Shown here: positions 53,630 to 63,816 of the stretch, one piece after another
How the letters are laid out: each line of letters opens with the position of its first letter
Numbering within the stretch: the first letter of the stretch is position 1
From: Kiloniella sp. EL199
GTDB lineage: Bacteria; Pseudomonadota; Alphaproteobacteria; Kiloniellales; Kiloniellaceae
DNA: 64,000 bases
Reading direction: 5' to 3'
Assembly: GCF_900313065.1 (NCBI RefSeq)
Contig: NZ_OMPU01000013.1
Location: forward strand, 124,001 to 188,000
The notes under the pieces: generated by a model
What the model was told of the DNA's origin: nothing
What the model saw: only the letters and a program-made list of their open reading frames with translations
Databases searched by the model: none
Translations under genes and position numbers: made by a program

Positions 53630-54589
53630 CTAGTCTTCGCCAATTTCAATCTTGTCCGTCACCCACGGGGCAAATTGCGCAATTTCCGGCATACATTTTT
53701 GCGTTAGCGTATCGCGAGATATGTCGCTTATCATCTTTTGCAACGATTCAAGTTCATGGCGGCGCGTGGCCAGCATTAAACTTCTGGAAAAAGCAGGACC
53801 GGGCAATGGCTCACAACGGATATTACCCAGATGTGTTTTTGCCTGTAACAAGCACAGTGGCGTTGTGATCGCCCAGCCAATCCCCACTGCAACCATCGCC
53901 AAAGTCGTATCTGCCGTATCAAATTCAAATCGACGCCGCGCAATAATATCAAGTGATCTCATATGATTCTCGATATTCATCCCCGTCAAAGATCGGGAAC
54001 TATACCGCACCAATGGTAAGTCCTGATTCAATTGATCCAGACTTTGAACCGGCTTTCGATAATTGACTGGCAACGCCAGAACAAAAGGCTCTTTCAGCAA
54101 GCGGTGCGAAATAATCCGTTCATCCGCCGGAATGCTGCCCTCGGTTATCACCACGTCAACTTCGCGGGTAAAGAGGCGCTTGAAGTGAAGCTTTGTCAGG
54201 CCGGACCACACAGACCATTCCACAGCTTCATCCATCAGCCCGCTGACCAGATGAGGGCCTACTGTCGTCCCATAGGAATCAACCATTCCCACGTTCAGTC
54301 TCGGCAGTGATCTCTGCTGATAGGCCCTGACCAGAAAGGATGTTTCCCGCGCCGTATCCAGCAGCGACTTCGCGCGTTCGAACAAGGTTCGCCCTGCCGA
54401 TGTCAAAGCCGGGGGACGTACAGAGCGATCCATCAACTGTACAGCCATCTTTTTCTCTAACGCACCCACAGCCTGAGAAACCGCGGATTGAGAGATTTCC
54501 TTGTGCTGGGAAGCCGCTGTCATGCCCCCTGTTTCAACAACAGTGACAAAGATATCCAGTGCGCGCAGATCAAGGTCAAAGTCAGACAT
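53630..54589 (-). CDS. LysR family regulator coupled to HAD gene
   Basis: A 319-residue LysR regulator. The winged helix is ALDIFVTVVETGGMTAASQH with QSAVSQAVGALEKKMAVQLM, and the rest is an effector domain. The ATG overlaps the stop of the upstream HAD gene (TGATG), so the start at 54589 is firm and translation is coupled. A LysR gene placed as the second gene after a sugar-phosphatase-like enzyme is uncommon; it may be controlled by its metabolite. Confidence 0.85.
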   Translation of the reverse strand: MSDFDLDLRALDIFVTVVETGGMTAASQHKEISQSAVSQAVGALEKKMAVQLMDRSVRPPALTSAGRTLFERAKSLLDTARETSFLVRAYQQRSLPRLNVGMVDSYGTTVGPHLVSGLMDEAVEWSVWSGLTKLHFKRLFTREVDVVITEGSIPADERIISHRLLKEPFVLALPVNYRKPVQSLDQLNQDLPLVRYSSRSLTGMNIENHMRSLDIIARRRFEFDTADTTLAMVAVGIGWAITTPLCLLQAKTHLGNIRCEPLPGPAFSRSLMLATRRHELESLQKMISDISRDTLTQKCMPEIAQFAPWVTDKIEIGED

Positions 54590-55377
54590 CAGCTCAACAG
54601 CATCTTCGCCAGTTCGACGAATCCCCTGCCGCTCCGCTCGCTGGTGACCCATGTCGGTTCATGAGGCATCCTGCCGGCAAAATCTTTCACATTCGCCACA
54701 CCGACAGAGTGCGGGAACCGCGCAAACATTGGCGCATCATTTGGTGAATCACCGGAAAAAACAACCTGATCCAGAACCTGATCCAGCTCCAGGCTATATG
54801 CTTCACGAAACAGAACTTCAGTCATGGACAGCTTGTCATAATCACCAAACCAGCCATTTACGTGAATTGAACTCACCTTTGCCTTGGCTCCTGCCTCTTC
54901 AAAAAGCGAGACAATCCTGTCGATTGATTCCTGACCAAGCGGCACAACATCTTCACAAAAGTCCACAGCAAGGTCAGCAACCCGATAGTCTTGATCAGAG
55001 GCGATTCCAGATCCCGGAACGTCCCGAGGAATCGACTGTCGCAACTGATTGATACGCTTGCGGTCTTCCGCGCGCTCTTCTTCTTCCTTCCAGAAGCGAC
55101 AGGTCATTTTTTTGGCATGATGATCATGGCGAAAGTAAAATGCGCCATTTTCCCCAACGACAGCATCAACCGGCCACATACGGGCAATATGGTCACACCA
55201 TCCTGCCGGACGTCCGGTAATGGGGATAACTTTAAACCCGGCTTTTGTCAGGTTTTCCAGCGCCACATAGCTCTCGGCACTAAGCTGCCCGTCTGTCGTA
55301 ACCGTGTCATCAATATCGGTCAGCACGTAGCGAATCTGGCTTTTAACAGCTCGTGGAAAATCGCTTAAGGGTTTCAT
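54589..55377 (-). CDS. HAD-IIB family sugar-phosphatase-like hydrolase
   Basis: A 262-residue HAD hydrolase. Motif I is YVLTDIDDTVTTDG (nucleophile Asp and acid Asp), motif II PITGRPAGWCDHIARMW, and motif IV GDSPNDAPMFARFP. The cap region resembles sucrose-phosphate or mannosyl-3-phosphoglycerate phosphatases. It should remove phosphate from a small sugar phosphate. GGAG lies before the ATG at 55377, which is preferred over an upstream extension to 55518 that lacks domain character. It is translationally coupled to the LysR gene. Confidence 0.85.
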   Translation of the reverse strand: MKPLSDFPRAVKSQIRYVLTDIDDTVTTDGQLSAESYVALENLTKAGFKVIPITGRPAGWCDHIARMWPVDAVVGENGAFYFRHDHHAKKMTCRFWKEEEERAEDRKRINQLRQSIPRDVPGSGIASDQDYRVADLAVDFCEDVVPLGQESIDRIVSLFEEAGAKAKVSSIHVNGWFGDYDKLSMTEVLFREAYSLELDQVLDQVVFSGDSPNDAPMFARFPHSVGVANVKDFAGRMPHEPTWVTSERSGRGFVELAKMLLS

Positions 55378-55572
55378 TTCTGCTCCACTATTATTAGGGC
55401 TAAAATTGATAAACCAAGACCCATAAGTATCTCCTGTGAATATCACCTGCGTATAATTACCCTCCTGTGTACAAGGGGAGCCGGGAAAAGAAAAGAAGCG
55501 TCCTTGGTTATTCCTCATCTAACTGCTAATCCAGAATCACGTCCAGCACCACGCCCCGAATCACACCTCGTA

Positions 55573-57117
55573 TCACACCTTGGCCACCAACTTTTCAAAT
55601 ACGGATGCCAACCTTTTACAGCCGGATTCAATCTGATCCTGATGACACGCCCCGTACCCCATCAAAAGCCCTTGTCTGGCTAAGGCTTTATCCCCGTAAA
55701 AAAGGGAGAGAGGTGATGCTGAGATATTGACCTTATCAGCCGCGGCAACAACTTCACGGTCAGTTGTTTTACGGCAAGCCGTATCCGTAAAATAGGCCGT
55801 AATATGCAATCCGGCGATATTTGGATTTATGACGAGATAATCAGACAAGTAACGCTCTATTCCCTTCGCAAGCATTTCCTGACGCTGTGCATATACCTTT
55901 CGCATCCGCCTGATATGTGATGAAAAATGCCCCTCCGCCATGAAGTCAGCAAGAGCAGGCTGCGCTAGCAGAGAGGAGCGTTCATCCATCAGCATTCGCG
56001 CTGAACTGACTGCATCAACCAAATGTTCAGGCACAACGAGATACCCCAAGCGCAAAACGTGGAACAAAACTTTGGAAAACGAACCAAGATAAATGACTCT
56101 GGAAGCCGCCTGCAAATGTCCCCGTCTTTCAGCTTCCAGACCTTGCAAAGAAGATATTGGCTTGCCGGAAAATCTGAACTCGCTTTCATAATCATCCTCT
56201 AAGATCCACGCATTATTCTCTTCGGCCCAGTCAAGAAGCTCGAGCCGTCGCCTCAACGACATGACGACACCCAAAGGATATTGATGCGATGGCGAAACAA
56301 CCGCCATTCGTGCATTTTTTGCCATTGCATGGCCAGCTTCAACCGAAAGCCCTTCTTCATCAACGGGCACATATGCCATCTCTATACCCGCAGAGTGTAA
56401 AGGCCCTTTCAATCCAGGATAGCCCGGTTCTTCAAACCAGGCAGTATCCCCTGTATCCAAAAGGATTCGAGCCATGAAATCAGTTGCCTGCCGCGCCCCA
56501 GAAGTAATCATCACCTGTTGCCAATCACACTTTATTCCTCGAGCAACACGTAAATAGTCTGCAATTTCCTTACGTAGTGGAATATATCCACAAGGATCGG
56601 GATTCCTCAGCAAATCATCTTTTGGATATCGCCAGGTACGAGAAAGGGAACGTGCCCAGAGAGGAAAGGGGAAAGATTCAACATCTGTCATACCCGGTGA
56701 AAATGTCGGGTAATTTTTATGAGCACGTTTTTCCTTCTGCATGATTGCCAATTGATCGCCTCGCCGGGAAAGTCCGCGCGGCATGACATCCGGATTGGTT
56801 TGAGAATAAGTAGAGGGCCGAACCGGAACGAGGCCGATATCATCTGGCAGTTCTTTCGAAATGTAGGTCCCCGAACCACTCACACCTTCCAAATAACCTT
56901 CGGCAAGTAACTGATCAAAAGCTCCTAGAACCGTATTACGTGAACAGGCCAACTCTTTTCCAAGCGCACGGGTAGAGGGCAACCTTTCCCCTGGCTGTAA
57001 TCGCCCGCTCAGGACCATCTCTCGCAGTTGCGTAAAAAGCTGCTGCTGCAGGGAATGTTCACTGGTTTTATCCAAGACAACATCTAACAAAGGCGTATTT
57101 GTTGACTTTCCGACCAT
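55573..57117 (-). CDS. MocR/PdxR-type regulator (GntR HTH plus aminotransferase fold)
   Basis: A 514-residue fusion. Residues about 15-85 are a GntR winged helix (LFTQLREMVLSGRLQPGERL, ALGKELACSRNTVLGAFDQL), followed by a type I aminotransferase fold with ITSGARQATDFMARILLDTG, EDDYESEFRFSGKPISSLQG and the PLP lysine in YLGSFSKVLFHVLRLGYLV. It is a PLP-binding regulator. GAGG lies before the ATG at 57117; the TTG at 57129 is less likely. It is divergent from an EamA exporter, a common pair in which the regulator controls the exporter. Confidence 0.9.
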   Translation of the reverse strand: MVGKSTNTPLLDVVLDKTSEHSLQQQLFTQLREMVLSGRLQPGERLPSTRALGKELACSRNTVLGAFDQLLAEGYLEGVSGSGTYISKELPDDIGLVPVRPSTYSQTNPDVMPRGLSRRGDQLAIMQKEKRAHKNYPTFSPGMTDVESFPFPLWARSLSRTWRYPKDDLLRNPDPCGYIPLRKEIADYLRVARGIKCDWQQVMITSGARQATDFMARILLDTGDTAWFEEPGYPGLKGPLHSAGIEMAYVPVDEEGLSVEAGHAMAKNARMAVVSPSHQYPLGVVMSLRRRLELLDWAEENNAWILEDDYESEFRFSGKPISSLQGLEAERRGHLQAASRVIYLGSFSKVLFHVLRLGYLVVPEHLVDAVSSARMLMDERSSLLAQPALADFMAEGHFSSHIRRMRKVYAQRQEMLAKGIERYLSDYLVINPNIAGLHITAYFTDTACRKTTDREVVAAADKVNISASPLSLFYGDKALARQGLLMGYGACHQDQIESGCKRLASVFEKLVAKV

Positions 57118-57316
57118 ACCTGACCTCAAAATTGGCTCTTATAATTATCAAGAATATTTTAAGTAATTAGAACCAGTTTTCAATCTACCTTCAAATAGAT
57201 TTTAGGCAGATTTCTGGCCTGCCTCCTGACAAATTGCACCCTGACAATATGGTTACTGCACACATCAACGAACTTTGTTATGAAAATATAATCTATCCGC
57301 ATAAAAGCAGAGTCTC

Positions 57317-58237
57317 ATGACAAATACACAGCAAGAAAATTCGAACCTCTTGGCTATACTTGCGCCCTGTACCTTTGTTTTGATTTGGTCCACGGGCTTT
57401 GTCTTTGCCAAAATGGCGCTGCCTTACGCCGAAACCATGACTCTCCTCGCTACCAGATTTTTATTGGCAGTAGGCTTGCTTCTACTAGTTTCTCTTATCT
57501 GGAAAGCGAAATGGCCCAGAGATCCAAAACAAATACTCCACATCGCTGTCGCAGGCATTCTTTTGCATGCGACTTATCTTGGGGGGGTCTTTGCATCAAT
57601 TGAATTGGGTCTTCAAGCTGGTGTTGCTGCACTGATTGTCGGCATTCAACCGCTCTTGGTAGCCTTTGTAGCCGGTATATTCCTGAAAGAACAGATAACG
57701 GTCAGACAGTGGGTCGGTCTTATTTTAGGCGTTAGCGGCGTTATTCTTGTTGTCTGGGCCAAACTTGAAAATGGTCTGGGAACACCATTGGGTGTCAGCA
57801 TTGCCGTTTTAGCTCTTTTCGGTATTTCCATTGGTACGGTTTACCAAAAACGTTTTTGTGGCGGGATGGATCTGCGTACTGGTGCCGTGATTCAATATGC
57901 AGCTGCCTCAATACCCACAGGCATACTTGCATATTATACCGAAAGTATGGTCATAAACTGGACCGGGGAAATGATCTTTGCAATGTTCTGGCTAGTGGTG
58001 GTTCTCTCCGTAGGGGCCATAAGCCTGCTCTACATCCTGATCCGCAAAGGTGCGGCTTCGAAGGTATCAAGCATGTTCTTTCTCGTTCCCCCGACTGCCG
58101 CCTTAATGGCATGGGTTCTCTACGATGAAACCTTCAGGTCCACAGCATTGGTTGGCATGACCATGACTGTAATCGGTGTTGCCCTGGTGAACTTGCGTCC
58201 AATCAAGAGGCTTGGTTTGAGAACCAGACCAAGTTGA
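57317..58237 (+). CDS. EamA/DMT family transporter
   Basis: A 306-residue ten-helix carrier with two EamA repeats: CTFVLIWSTGFVFAKMALPY in the first and ALFGISIGTVYQKRF in the second, ending in a basic stretch. Such proteins often export amino acids or metabolites. It is divergent from the MocR regulator, 199 bp apart, and is probably its target. Confidence 0.85.
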   Translation: MTNTQQENSNLLAILAPCTFVLIWSTGFVFAKMALPYAETMTLLATRFLLAVGLLLLVSLIWKAKWPRDPKQILHIAVAGILLHATYLGGVFASIELGLQAGVAALIVGIQPLLVAFVAGIFLKEQITVRQWVGLILGVSGVILVVWAKLENGLGTPLGVSIAVLALFGISIGTVYQKRFCGGMDLRTGAVIQYAAASIPTGILAYYTESMVINWTGEMIFAMFWLVVVLSVGAISLLYILIRKGAASKVSSMFFLVPPTAALMAWVLYDETFRSTALVGMTMTVIGVALVNLRPIKRLGLRTRPS

Positions 58238-58364
58238 CGGAATTAATCATTAATATTGGCTTTGATTCGAGGCTCGAAAAGGAAAACTTAAACAAGCTCA
58301 AGCGAACAACCAAGACAAGCTATGCAGATAAGAGGGAAAGTAGAGTTAAACTTAACAGTTACAA

Positions 58365-58646
58365 TTACTCTTTATTACCCATCAAACGGTCTTCGAGATC
58401 GCAGGCTTCATCAATAATCAGCGTATAGAGCTTGCGAACAAAATCAGCATCAAGGCCCTTTTGAGCACCAGTCTCGGCATTTCTCTCGCGGACTTCATCA
58501 ACCCGGTCTTGCAAAACAGCCGGAATATTATGTTTGTTTTTCAACTCGGCCACTTCGCGAATGACCTCAAAACGCTGAGAAAAAAGCTCCATGATCTGAT
58601 CATCAAGATCATCAATGCGCCGACGATAAGGGCTGAGAAGCTCCAT
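58365..58646 (-). CDS. chorismate mutase (AroQ type)
   Basis: A 93-residue all-helical chorismate mutase: LSPYRRRIDDLDDQIMELFS, then RFEVIREVAELKNKHNIPAV and RVDEVRERNAETGAQKGLD. It rearranges chorismate to prephenate for Phe/Tyr synthesis. The active-site Arg and Lys pattern is present. It is leftward, and the gene before it on the same strand is the DUF1674 gene. Confidence 0.88.
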   Translation of the reverse strand: MELLSPYRRRIDDLDDQIMELFSQRFEVIREVAELKNKHNIPAVLQDRVDEVRERNAETGAQKGLDADFVRKLYTLIIDEACDLEDRLMGNKE

Positions 58647-58699
58647 AACTTTTGGTTACTCCAACTAAGGGGATTAGAAACTATGCAAATAAAGCAAAT

Positions 58700-58960
58700 T
58701 TAAAAATCAACACAAATACCTTTACGTTCCCAGTCACCATAACGCGTCGGCTCTGGCCCGCTTGGTCCACCAATTTCAGGCTTTTTATCCAGGCCCTCCA
58801 TCAATTGCTTTTCCCGTTCAAGCCGTGCTTCCATCGCCTTATCAAGGTCATCAGGTGTAACTTTCTTACGCTTGGCACCAGAAGCAACATCTCCCGGTGC
58901 CGGAAAATGATTCTTCCTAACTTTTTGATTAGGTATATGTGTCGTAAAAGATCTTGTCAT
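58700..58960 (-). CDS. DUF1674 protein, SdhAF4-like
   Basis: An 86-residue protein with the conserved end EIGGPSGPEPTRYGDWERKG and CVDF. This is the DUF1674/SDHAF4 family, which in mitochondria helps assemble succinate dehydrogenase by binding the flavinated SdhA subunit. An equivalent role in the bacterium is inferred. Its N-terminal part is basic and variable. It is upstream of the chorismate mutase gene. Confidence 0.88.
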   Translation of the reverse strand: MTRSFTTHIPNQKVRKNHFPAPGDVASGAKRKKVTPDDLDKAMEARLEREKQLMEGLDKKPEIGGPSGPEPTRYGDWERKGICVDF

Positions 58961-59143
58961 AACTATTCATATGGCATGCCACGAGTACAATGCCAAGCCT
59001 TCAAACCAAAAGATATACCGCATCTTGTCGCGCCTATTTCAAGGAAGAGCCTACCTGCATCTTTATCAATATTTCACCAGGAACATAGCACCTGCGCAAA
59101 AATAGCTCTTTCTTCCCGTTGCTTTCATGGTAAACCCTAGCCC

Positions 59144-60523
59144 ATGACTGAAAAAAACAACAAACACACCAAAGTTTCCGGATCCAAAAACAGAGCAGTT
59201 AACAAATCTCAAAGTGGCCGCCCTGTTAATCCGAGAAAGCTCGTCCTAACCCTTTTGAAAAACATCATGCGGGAACAACAAACCCTTGATGAAGCCCTGA
59301 ATAATAACAAGGCTGATTTTGAAAGCATGGAACGGCGCGACAGAGCTTTTGCCCGTTTGTTGATTTCAACTCTTATGCGTCGCCTTGGTCAGATTGATAA
59401 GGCGATCAATGCCTGTATGAAGCGGCGCTTACCAGCCAAAATGGTTGATGTCCGCGACATTATTCGTCTGGGTGCCGTCCAGTTACTTTATCTCGATACA
59501 CCGCCTCATGCTGCCGTCAGCACTAGCCTTGACCTCGCCAGAAGTCCAAAGCTCAGTGGCAACAAACCCGTCATGAACGCTGTCCTGCGCCGTCTCGCAC
59601 GCGAAGGCAAAGACATGCTGGCAAAGATGGACGAAAGTCAGGATAACCTGCCAAACTGGCTTTGGAAGAAATGGGCCGAAACCTATGGTGAAGAAACCGC
59701 CAAGGCAATTTCGCTTAGCCACCTTGCCGAAGCTCCATTGGATCTGACAGTAAAGGAAGCTCCCGAAGAATGGGCTGAAAAACTCGGGGGCGTTGTCACC
59801 TCTGGCAATTCTATACGGTTACCTGCTGGCACAGGCGATCCGGTATTCCTCGAAGGTTATCAAGAAGGTCATTGGTGGGTTCAGGATTTTGCAGCAAGCC
59901 TTCCAGTTCTTCTGCTCGGATCGGTCGAAGGCAAAAACGTCGGTGATATCTGTGCTGCACCTGGCGGAAAAACAGCCGAACTCGTCACAGCAGGAGCAGA
60001 AGTTACCGCAGTGGATTCTTCGGCAAAACGCCTGACACGTGTACATGAAAACCTCGAACGCCTTCAACTTGACGCAGAAGTCATTCAAGCCGATGCCACA
60101 ACCTGGCAACCCAAAGAAGAATTTGACGCCCTTCTTCTAGATGCCCCTTGTTCTGCAACGGGTACGTTGCGCAAGCACCCCGAATTAGGCAGAATTAAAC
60201 GCCCCGAAGACATCCAAACCTTGTCTGATTTGCAGCGTGAGTTACTTGAAAACTGCGCCAAAATGGTCAAAAGGGGCGGCACAATGGTATATGCGACCTG
60301 CTCGCTTGAACCAGAAGAAGGTCAGTATCAGATTGAACGCTTTCTCAAGAAAAACGGAACTAGCTTTGAACGTGTTCCCGTCAAACCCGAAGAACTTGGA
60401 ACTGCTGACTGGCTGGGAATGCTACTGACAAAAGAAGGTGATCTCAGGTGCTTGCCATGCCACAGACATGACGAAGGCGGCATGGACGGATTTTACGCCT
60501 GCCGCCTTCGAAGAGTTGCCTAG
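59144..60523 (+). CDS. rsmB: RsmB/NOP family 16S rRNA m5C methyltransferase
   Basis: A 459-residue enzyme. Residues about 30-165 are a NusB-like RNA-binding domain, and 235-459 a SAM-dependent m5C methyltransferase with CAAPGGKTAELVTAG, DAPCSATGTLRKHPE (catalytic Cys) and VYATCSLEPEEGQYQ (second Cys). It methylates cytosine in 16S rRNA. Length is normal. Confidence 0.9.
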   Translation: MTEKNNKHTKVSGSKNRAVNKSQSGRPVNPRKLVLTLLKNIMREQQTLDEALNNNKADFESMERRDRAFARLLISTLMRRLGQIDKAINACMKRRLPAKMVDVRDIIRLGAVQLLYLDTPPHAAVSTSLDLARSPKLSGNKPVMNAVLRRLAREGKDMLAKMDESQDNLPNWLWKKWAETYGEETAKAISLSHLAEAPLDLTVKEAPEEWAEKLGGVVTSGNSIRLPAGTGDPVFLEGYQEGHWWVQDFAASLPVLLLGSVEGKNVGDICAAPGGKTAELVTAGAEVTAVDSSAKRLTRVHENLERLQLDAEVIQADATTWQPKEEFDALLLDAPCSATGTLRKHPELGRIKRPEDIQTLSDLQRELLENCAKMVKRGGTMVYATCSLEPEEGQYQIERFLKKNGTSFERVPVKPEELGTADWLGMLLTKEGDLRCLPCHRHDEGGMDGFYACRLRRVA

Positions 60524-60568
60524 AGATTATTTCTTTAAAGGGGGATTATCTCCTTAAAGGACTTATCT

Positions 60569-62764
60569 CTACGCTGCGCGAATTCCTTGGATAAATTCCT
60601 CCACACTCTTACGCATATCATTCGCTTGTTGTGCCAAGCCTTCCGAAGCTTCCAAAACTTGCTGCGAAGACGTTCCCGTTTGTGTAGAGGCTTCACTAAC
60701 CCCTTGCATGTTCGACGTTACCTCAGCTGTTCCTGAGGATGCTTCTTGAACATTCCGAGAAATTTCCTGCGTTGCAGAGCCCTGCTCTTCAATTGCTGTA
60801 GAAATAGAAACCGAAATTTCATTCATGGATTCAATTGTTTTACCAATGGCCTCAATCGCAGTAACCGCTGTTTTGGTCACATCCTGCATCTCATCAACTT
60901 GACCACTAATTTCTTCTGTTGCTTTGGCTGTTTGGTTAGCAAGATTTTTCACCTCACTGGCAACCACAGCAAAGCCTTTACCGGCTTCACCTGCTCTTGC
61001 TGCTTCAATTGTCGCGTTCAAAGCCAAAAGATTTGTTTGCTCAGCAATATCAGAAATCAATCCAACTACTTCTCCAATACGATTTGATGCTTCTTCCAGT
61101 CCTTTGATCGTTGCAATATTTGCATCCGCTTTGGAAACGGCATCGCTGGCAATCTGGCTTGACTGATCAACCTGCCGATTGATTTCTTCAATGGAACAAC
61201 TCAATTCCTCAGCAGCAGCAGCCACGGTCTGCACATTAACCGACGCCTCTTCAGCAGCAGCAGCAACTGTATTGGATCGAAGTGCCGTGTCCTGTGCCAC
61301 GGAAGACATTTCACCAGACGTTGTATTCATCTGGGACGCCGCTGCACTTACACCTGTCAAAATTTGGTTACTATCCGCTTCAAACTGGCCAACCAACTCT
61401 TCAATACGTTTAGTTCTTTGTTCACGAAGAGCAACCAGTTCTTGCTCTTTCTCTATCATTTCATCCTGCTTAAGTGCATTCTCTTTGAAGATCTGCAATG
61501 CAGAAGCAATATCACCGACTTCATCCGTCCGGTCCAGACTTGATATTTCAAAGGCTTTATCCCCTTCTGCCAATTGCAACATCTCGGACGTGGATTTCTC
61601 AAGAGGCCTTACAATTGATCGGGCAAAATACCAGCCAAGAAGTGCGACAATAAATAATACAACCACGCTAATTACGAGAATATATATAACGGAAGCATCT
61701 GAAAGGTGTAAAACCTCCTCCTCATCAATTTCTGCCATCAAGGCCCAGCGAACACCGTGAAGGTCAAGCGGTTGATAGGCAGATAAAACACTTATGCCAC
61801 GATAATCCGGCACAATGGCAATACCTGCCTCACCTGCAAGAGCTTTTTTAACCGTGTCCGTTTCAACTTTGGTTTTAAGGATGGTTGAATCTTCTGAGAA
61901 ACGTGAATCACTGCGCATTAAATAATCTGCACCAACAATGTAGGTTTCACCGCTTTCGCCCATACCTGCATTTTGTTGCATGACGCTATTAATTCGATCA
62001 ATAGGCATCTGAAAGATTAAAACACCCTGAAAACCATTTTGAGAAACAATCGGTGTTGACATAAAGCTGGCCGGGGCACCGTAACTTGGCTCATATGGGG
62101 CAAAATCTATAAAGCTTACAGTTCCAGCCTTTTGATCGTTGAAAGCCGCTTTAAAAGCTTGGGCGAGGCCTGATTCTTTATATTTTCCGCTGTTCAGGTT
62201 TGTAGCGTAATCAAGTTCCTTAAAAACACTGTAAACCACGTTGCCATCAACATCGACAAGGAAGACATCATAATATCCTCTTGCTTCCAGCATTTGACGG
62301 AACCAGGGATGAAGCTGACGATGATCCGAATGATAAGAACCTTCTATGTCAGGACCATCATAGAGATGTTTTTCACCAATTTTTTCCGGATTGCCCTTTG
62401 CATTTGTCGCTTCAGCAGTCGGATCATTAATGTAAATACCATGCAAGGATTTTAAAGGATCGGAATGTCTGTGTTTCTCGTCTTGAAAGCCAGCCGTAAA
62501 GCTGGACATAGCATCTTGAACATAGCCATTAGCGGCTGAAACAGTAATATCTTCTTCAATGGAACTTAAATAATTCTGTAACGCGGATTTTCTGGCTTCG
62601 CCGAGCGCTACAAGCGTTTTTTCTTCCATATAAACCAAGCTTGAAGAAGCGTTATTAACGCTGAATATCCCAATAGAAACAACGGATATCGCAGAAACAA
62701 TCACAAAAAGAATTGGAAGTTTTCTCGATATTTTCATATCAAACAATTTTGAGATCGTCATCAC
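60569..62764 (-). CDS. methyl-accepting chemotaxis protein
   Basis: A 731-residue chemoreceptor. Helix 1 is at about 14-36 and helix 2 at about 355-380 ([20 protein letters not shown]), with a periplasmic double-Cache-like sensor between ([31 protein letters not shown]). A HAMP segment follows, and then the signalling hairpin [20 protein letters not shown] with [14 protein letters not shown] at the tip. The ligand is not known. ATG at 62764. Confidence 0.92.
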   Translation of the reverse strand: MMTISKLFDMKISRKLPILFVIVSAISVVSIGIFSVNNASSSLVYMEEKTLVALGEARKSALQNYLSSIEEDITVSAANGYVQDAMSSFTAGFQDEKHRHSDPLKSLHGIYINDPTAEATNAKGNPEKIGEKHLYDGPDIEGSYHSDHRQLHPWFRQMLEARGYYDVFLVDVDGNVVYSVFKELDYATNLNSGKYKESGLAQAFKAAFNDQKAGTVSFIDFAPYEPSYGAPASFMSTPIVSQNGFQGVLIFQMPIDRINSVMQQNAGMGESGETYIVGADYLMRSDSRFSEDSTILKTKVETDTVKKALAGEAGIAIVPDYRGISVLSAYQPLDLHGVRWALMAEIDEEEVLHLSDASVIYILVISVVVLFIVALLGWYFARSIVRPLEKSTSEMLQLAEGDKAFEISSLDRTDEVGDIASALQIFKENALKQDEMIEKEQELVALREQRTKRIEELVGQFEADSNQILTGVSAAASQMNTTSGEMSSVAQDTALRSNTVAAAAEEASVNVQTVAAAAEELSCSIEEINRQVDQSSQIASDAVSKADANIATIKGLEEASNRIGEVVGLISDIAEQTNLLALNATIEAARAGEAGKGFAVVASEVKNLANQTAKATEEISGQVDEMQDVTKTAVTAIEAIGKTIESMNEISVSISTAIEEQGSATQEISRNVQEASSGTAEVTSNMQGVSEASTQTGTSSQQVLEASEGLAQQANDMRKSVEEFIQGIRAA

Positions 62765-63237
62765 CCTTCAGGCCCTCCTAATATGCCTTGATTTGAACTA
62801 ACCGCCTCCCCCTCAGCGTATGACTCTTTTCTGAGTGCGTGTAATTCAATAACCATCATGCATACCATGATATGCAAATATTCTTAATAAGAGCTTAACC
62901 TGTGATCTTAATAGTAATGAACTTGATTAACTTCGAAATACCATCTATCTAACTGGAAATATAAACAAAAACAATTGATAGAGACCTCAGCAAAACGATC
63001 CACACAGAGAAAAAACCGAAATAGTATTTGGCACGAGTTAATTCACGCAAACATATCAAGATCAAAAAGAGAACAAATGGGAGCCAACTGGCAAAAATTA
63101 TACAAATCAACTCATAGTTTTATAATGAACGTAACCGCTGTAGAGTTTTGCTGAGGTCTCTGATAACAAATTAACAAATTTAAAAACAATAAACGTATTC
63201 ACCATCAGCTTGATTTACATTTACGACTAATTGATCA
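62765..63237. other. AT-rich intergenic region holding a MITE-like element
   Basis: About 470 bp between the chemoreceptor and Lrp genes, both leftward. Most of the middle is the 180-bp element at 62981-63160; the rest holds no gene that I can see. Confidence 0.5.
62981..63160. mobile_element. MITE-like element with terminal inverted repeats
   Basis: GAGACCTCAGCAAAAC at 62981-62996 and its exact complement GTTTTGCTGAGGTCTC at 63145-63160 form perfect 16-bp ends. A 5-bp direct repeat TGATA flanks the element (62976-62980 and 63161-63165), the mark of target duplication. The 148-bp interior has no gene, so movement would need a transposase in trans. The end sequence resembles insertion-sequence termini, but the family is not assigned. 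Confidence 0.8.
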
Positions 63238-63699
63238 TTAACCGTTTAATATAGGAATAGACATTCCAACTTTTACTGAATCCATCACTATATTAGTTTT
63301 AAATTTATTTACCTCAGCATTCCCAAAGAAGTATTCCCTAGTAAATTTTTCATAATGCTGAATATCCCGTACCAATAAAACAATAATAAAATCCGCTTCA
63401 CCAGTTGTGTAATAACATTGCTGAACCTCTTCAGCCTGTCGCATACGCTTCTTGAAACCATCAAGTACGTTCAAATTTTCGCGCTCCAGACTGATTTCTG
63501 TGATGACAGTCATCGGATGGCCCAGTTTTTTCGGATCCAACAACGCCACCTCTGCCCTGATAACCCCGCTATCTTTTAGACGTTTCAGGCGTTTCTGAAC
63601 CGCTGCAGGAGATAAACCGATTTCAGCACTGATCCTTTCCGCTGTCATACGGCTATCTTTTTGCACATGGAAAAGAATTTTATGATCAAAGGTATCCAT
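63238..63699 (-). CDS. Lrp/AsnC family transcriptional regulator
   Basis: A 153-residue Lrp-type regulator. The helix-turn-helix is MTAERISAEIGLSPAAVQKR, with the RAM effector-binding domain after it (MTVITEISLERENLNVLDGF, CYYTTGEADFIIVLLVRDIQ). Such proteins sense amino acids. The ATG at 63699 is preferred over a TTG at 63711. It is divergent from an M20 amidohydrolase gene 117 bp away, its likely target. Confidence 0.92.
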   Translation of the reverse strand: MDTFDHKILFHVQKDSRMTAERISAEIGLSPAAVQKRLKRLKDSGVIRAEVALLDPKKLGHPMTVITEISLERENLNVLDGFKKRMRQAEEVQQCYYTTGEADFIIVLLVRDIQHYEKFTREYFFGNAEVNKFKTNIVMDSVKVGMSIPILNG

Positions 63700-63816
63700 T
63701 ATTATTTTCAACTCAAAAAAACTATAATATTATGAAATTAATATTCAATCATTTATAATTCAATGAATTTAGTAAACAATTCCCTATATTCTGATGCACC
63801 AAAATGAGAGGATTAA

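Noticed and set aside
53503-53868. 121-codon plus-strand frame after the CDP-alcohol phosphotransferase gene
   Set aside because: Two thirds of it is the antisense of the LysR gene; the first part (MNDETPHKPWAARAKL) looks slightly protein-like but no family is recognised.
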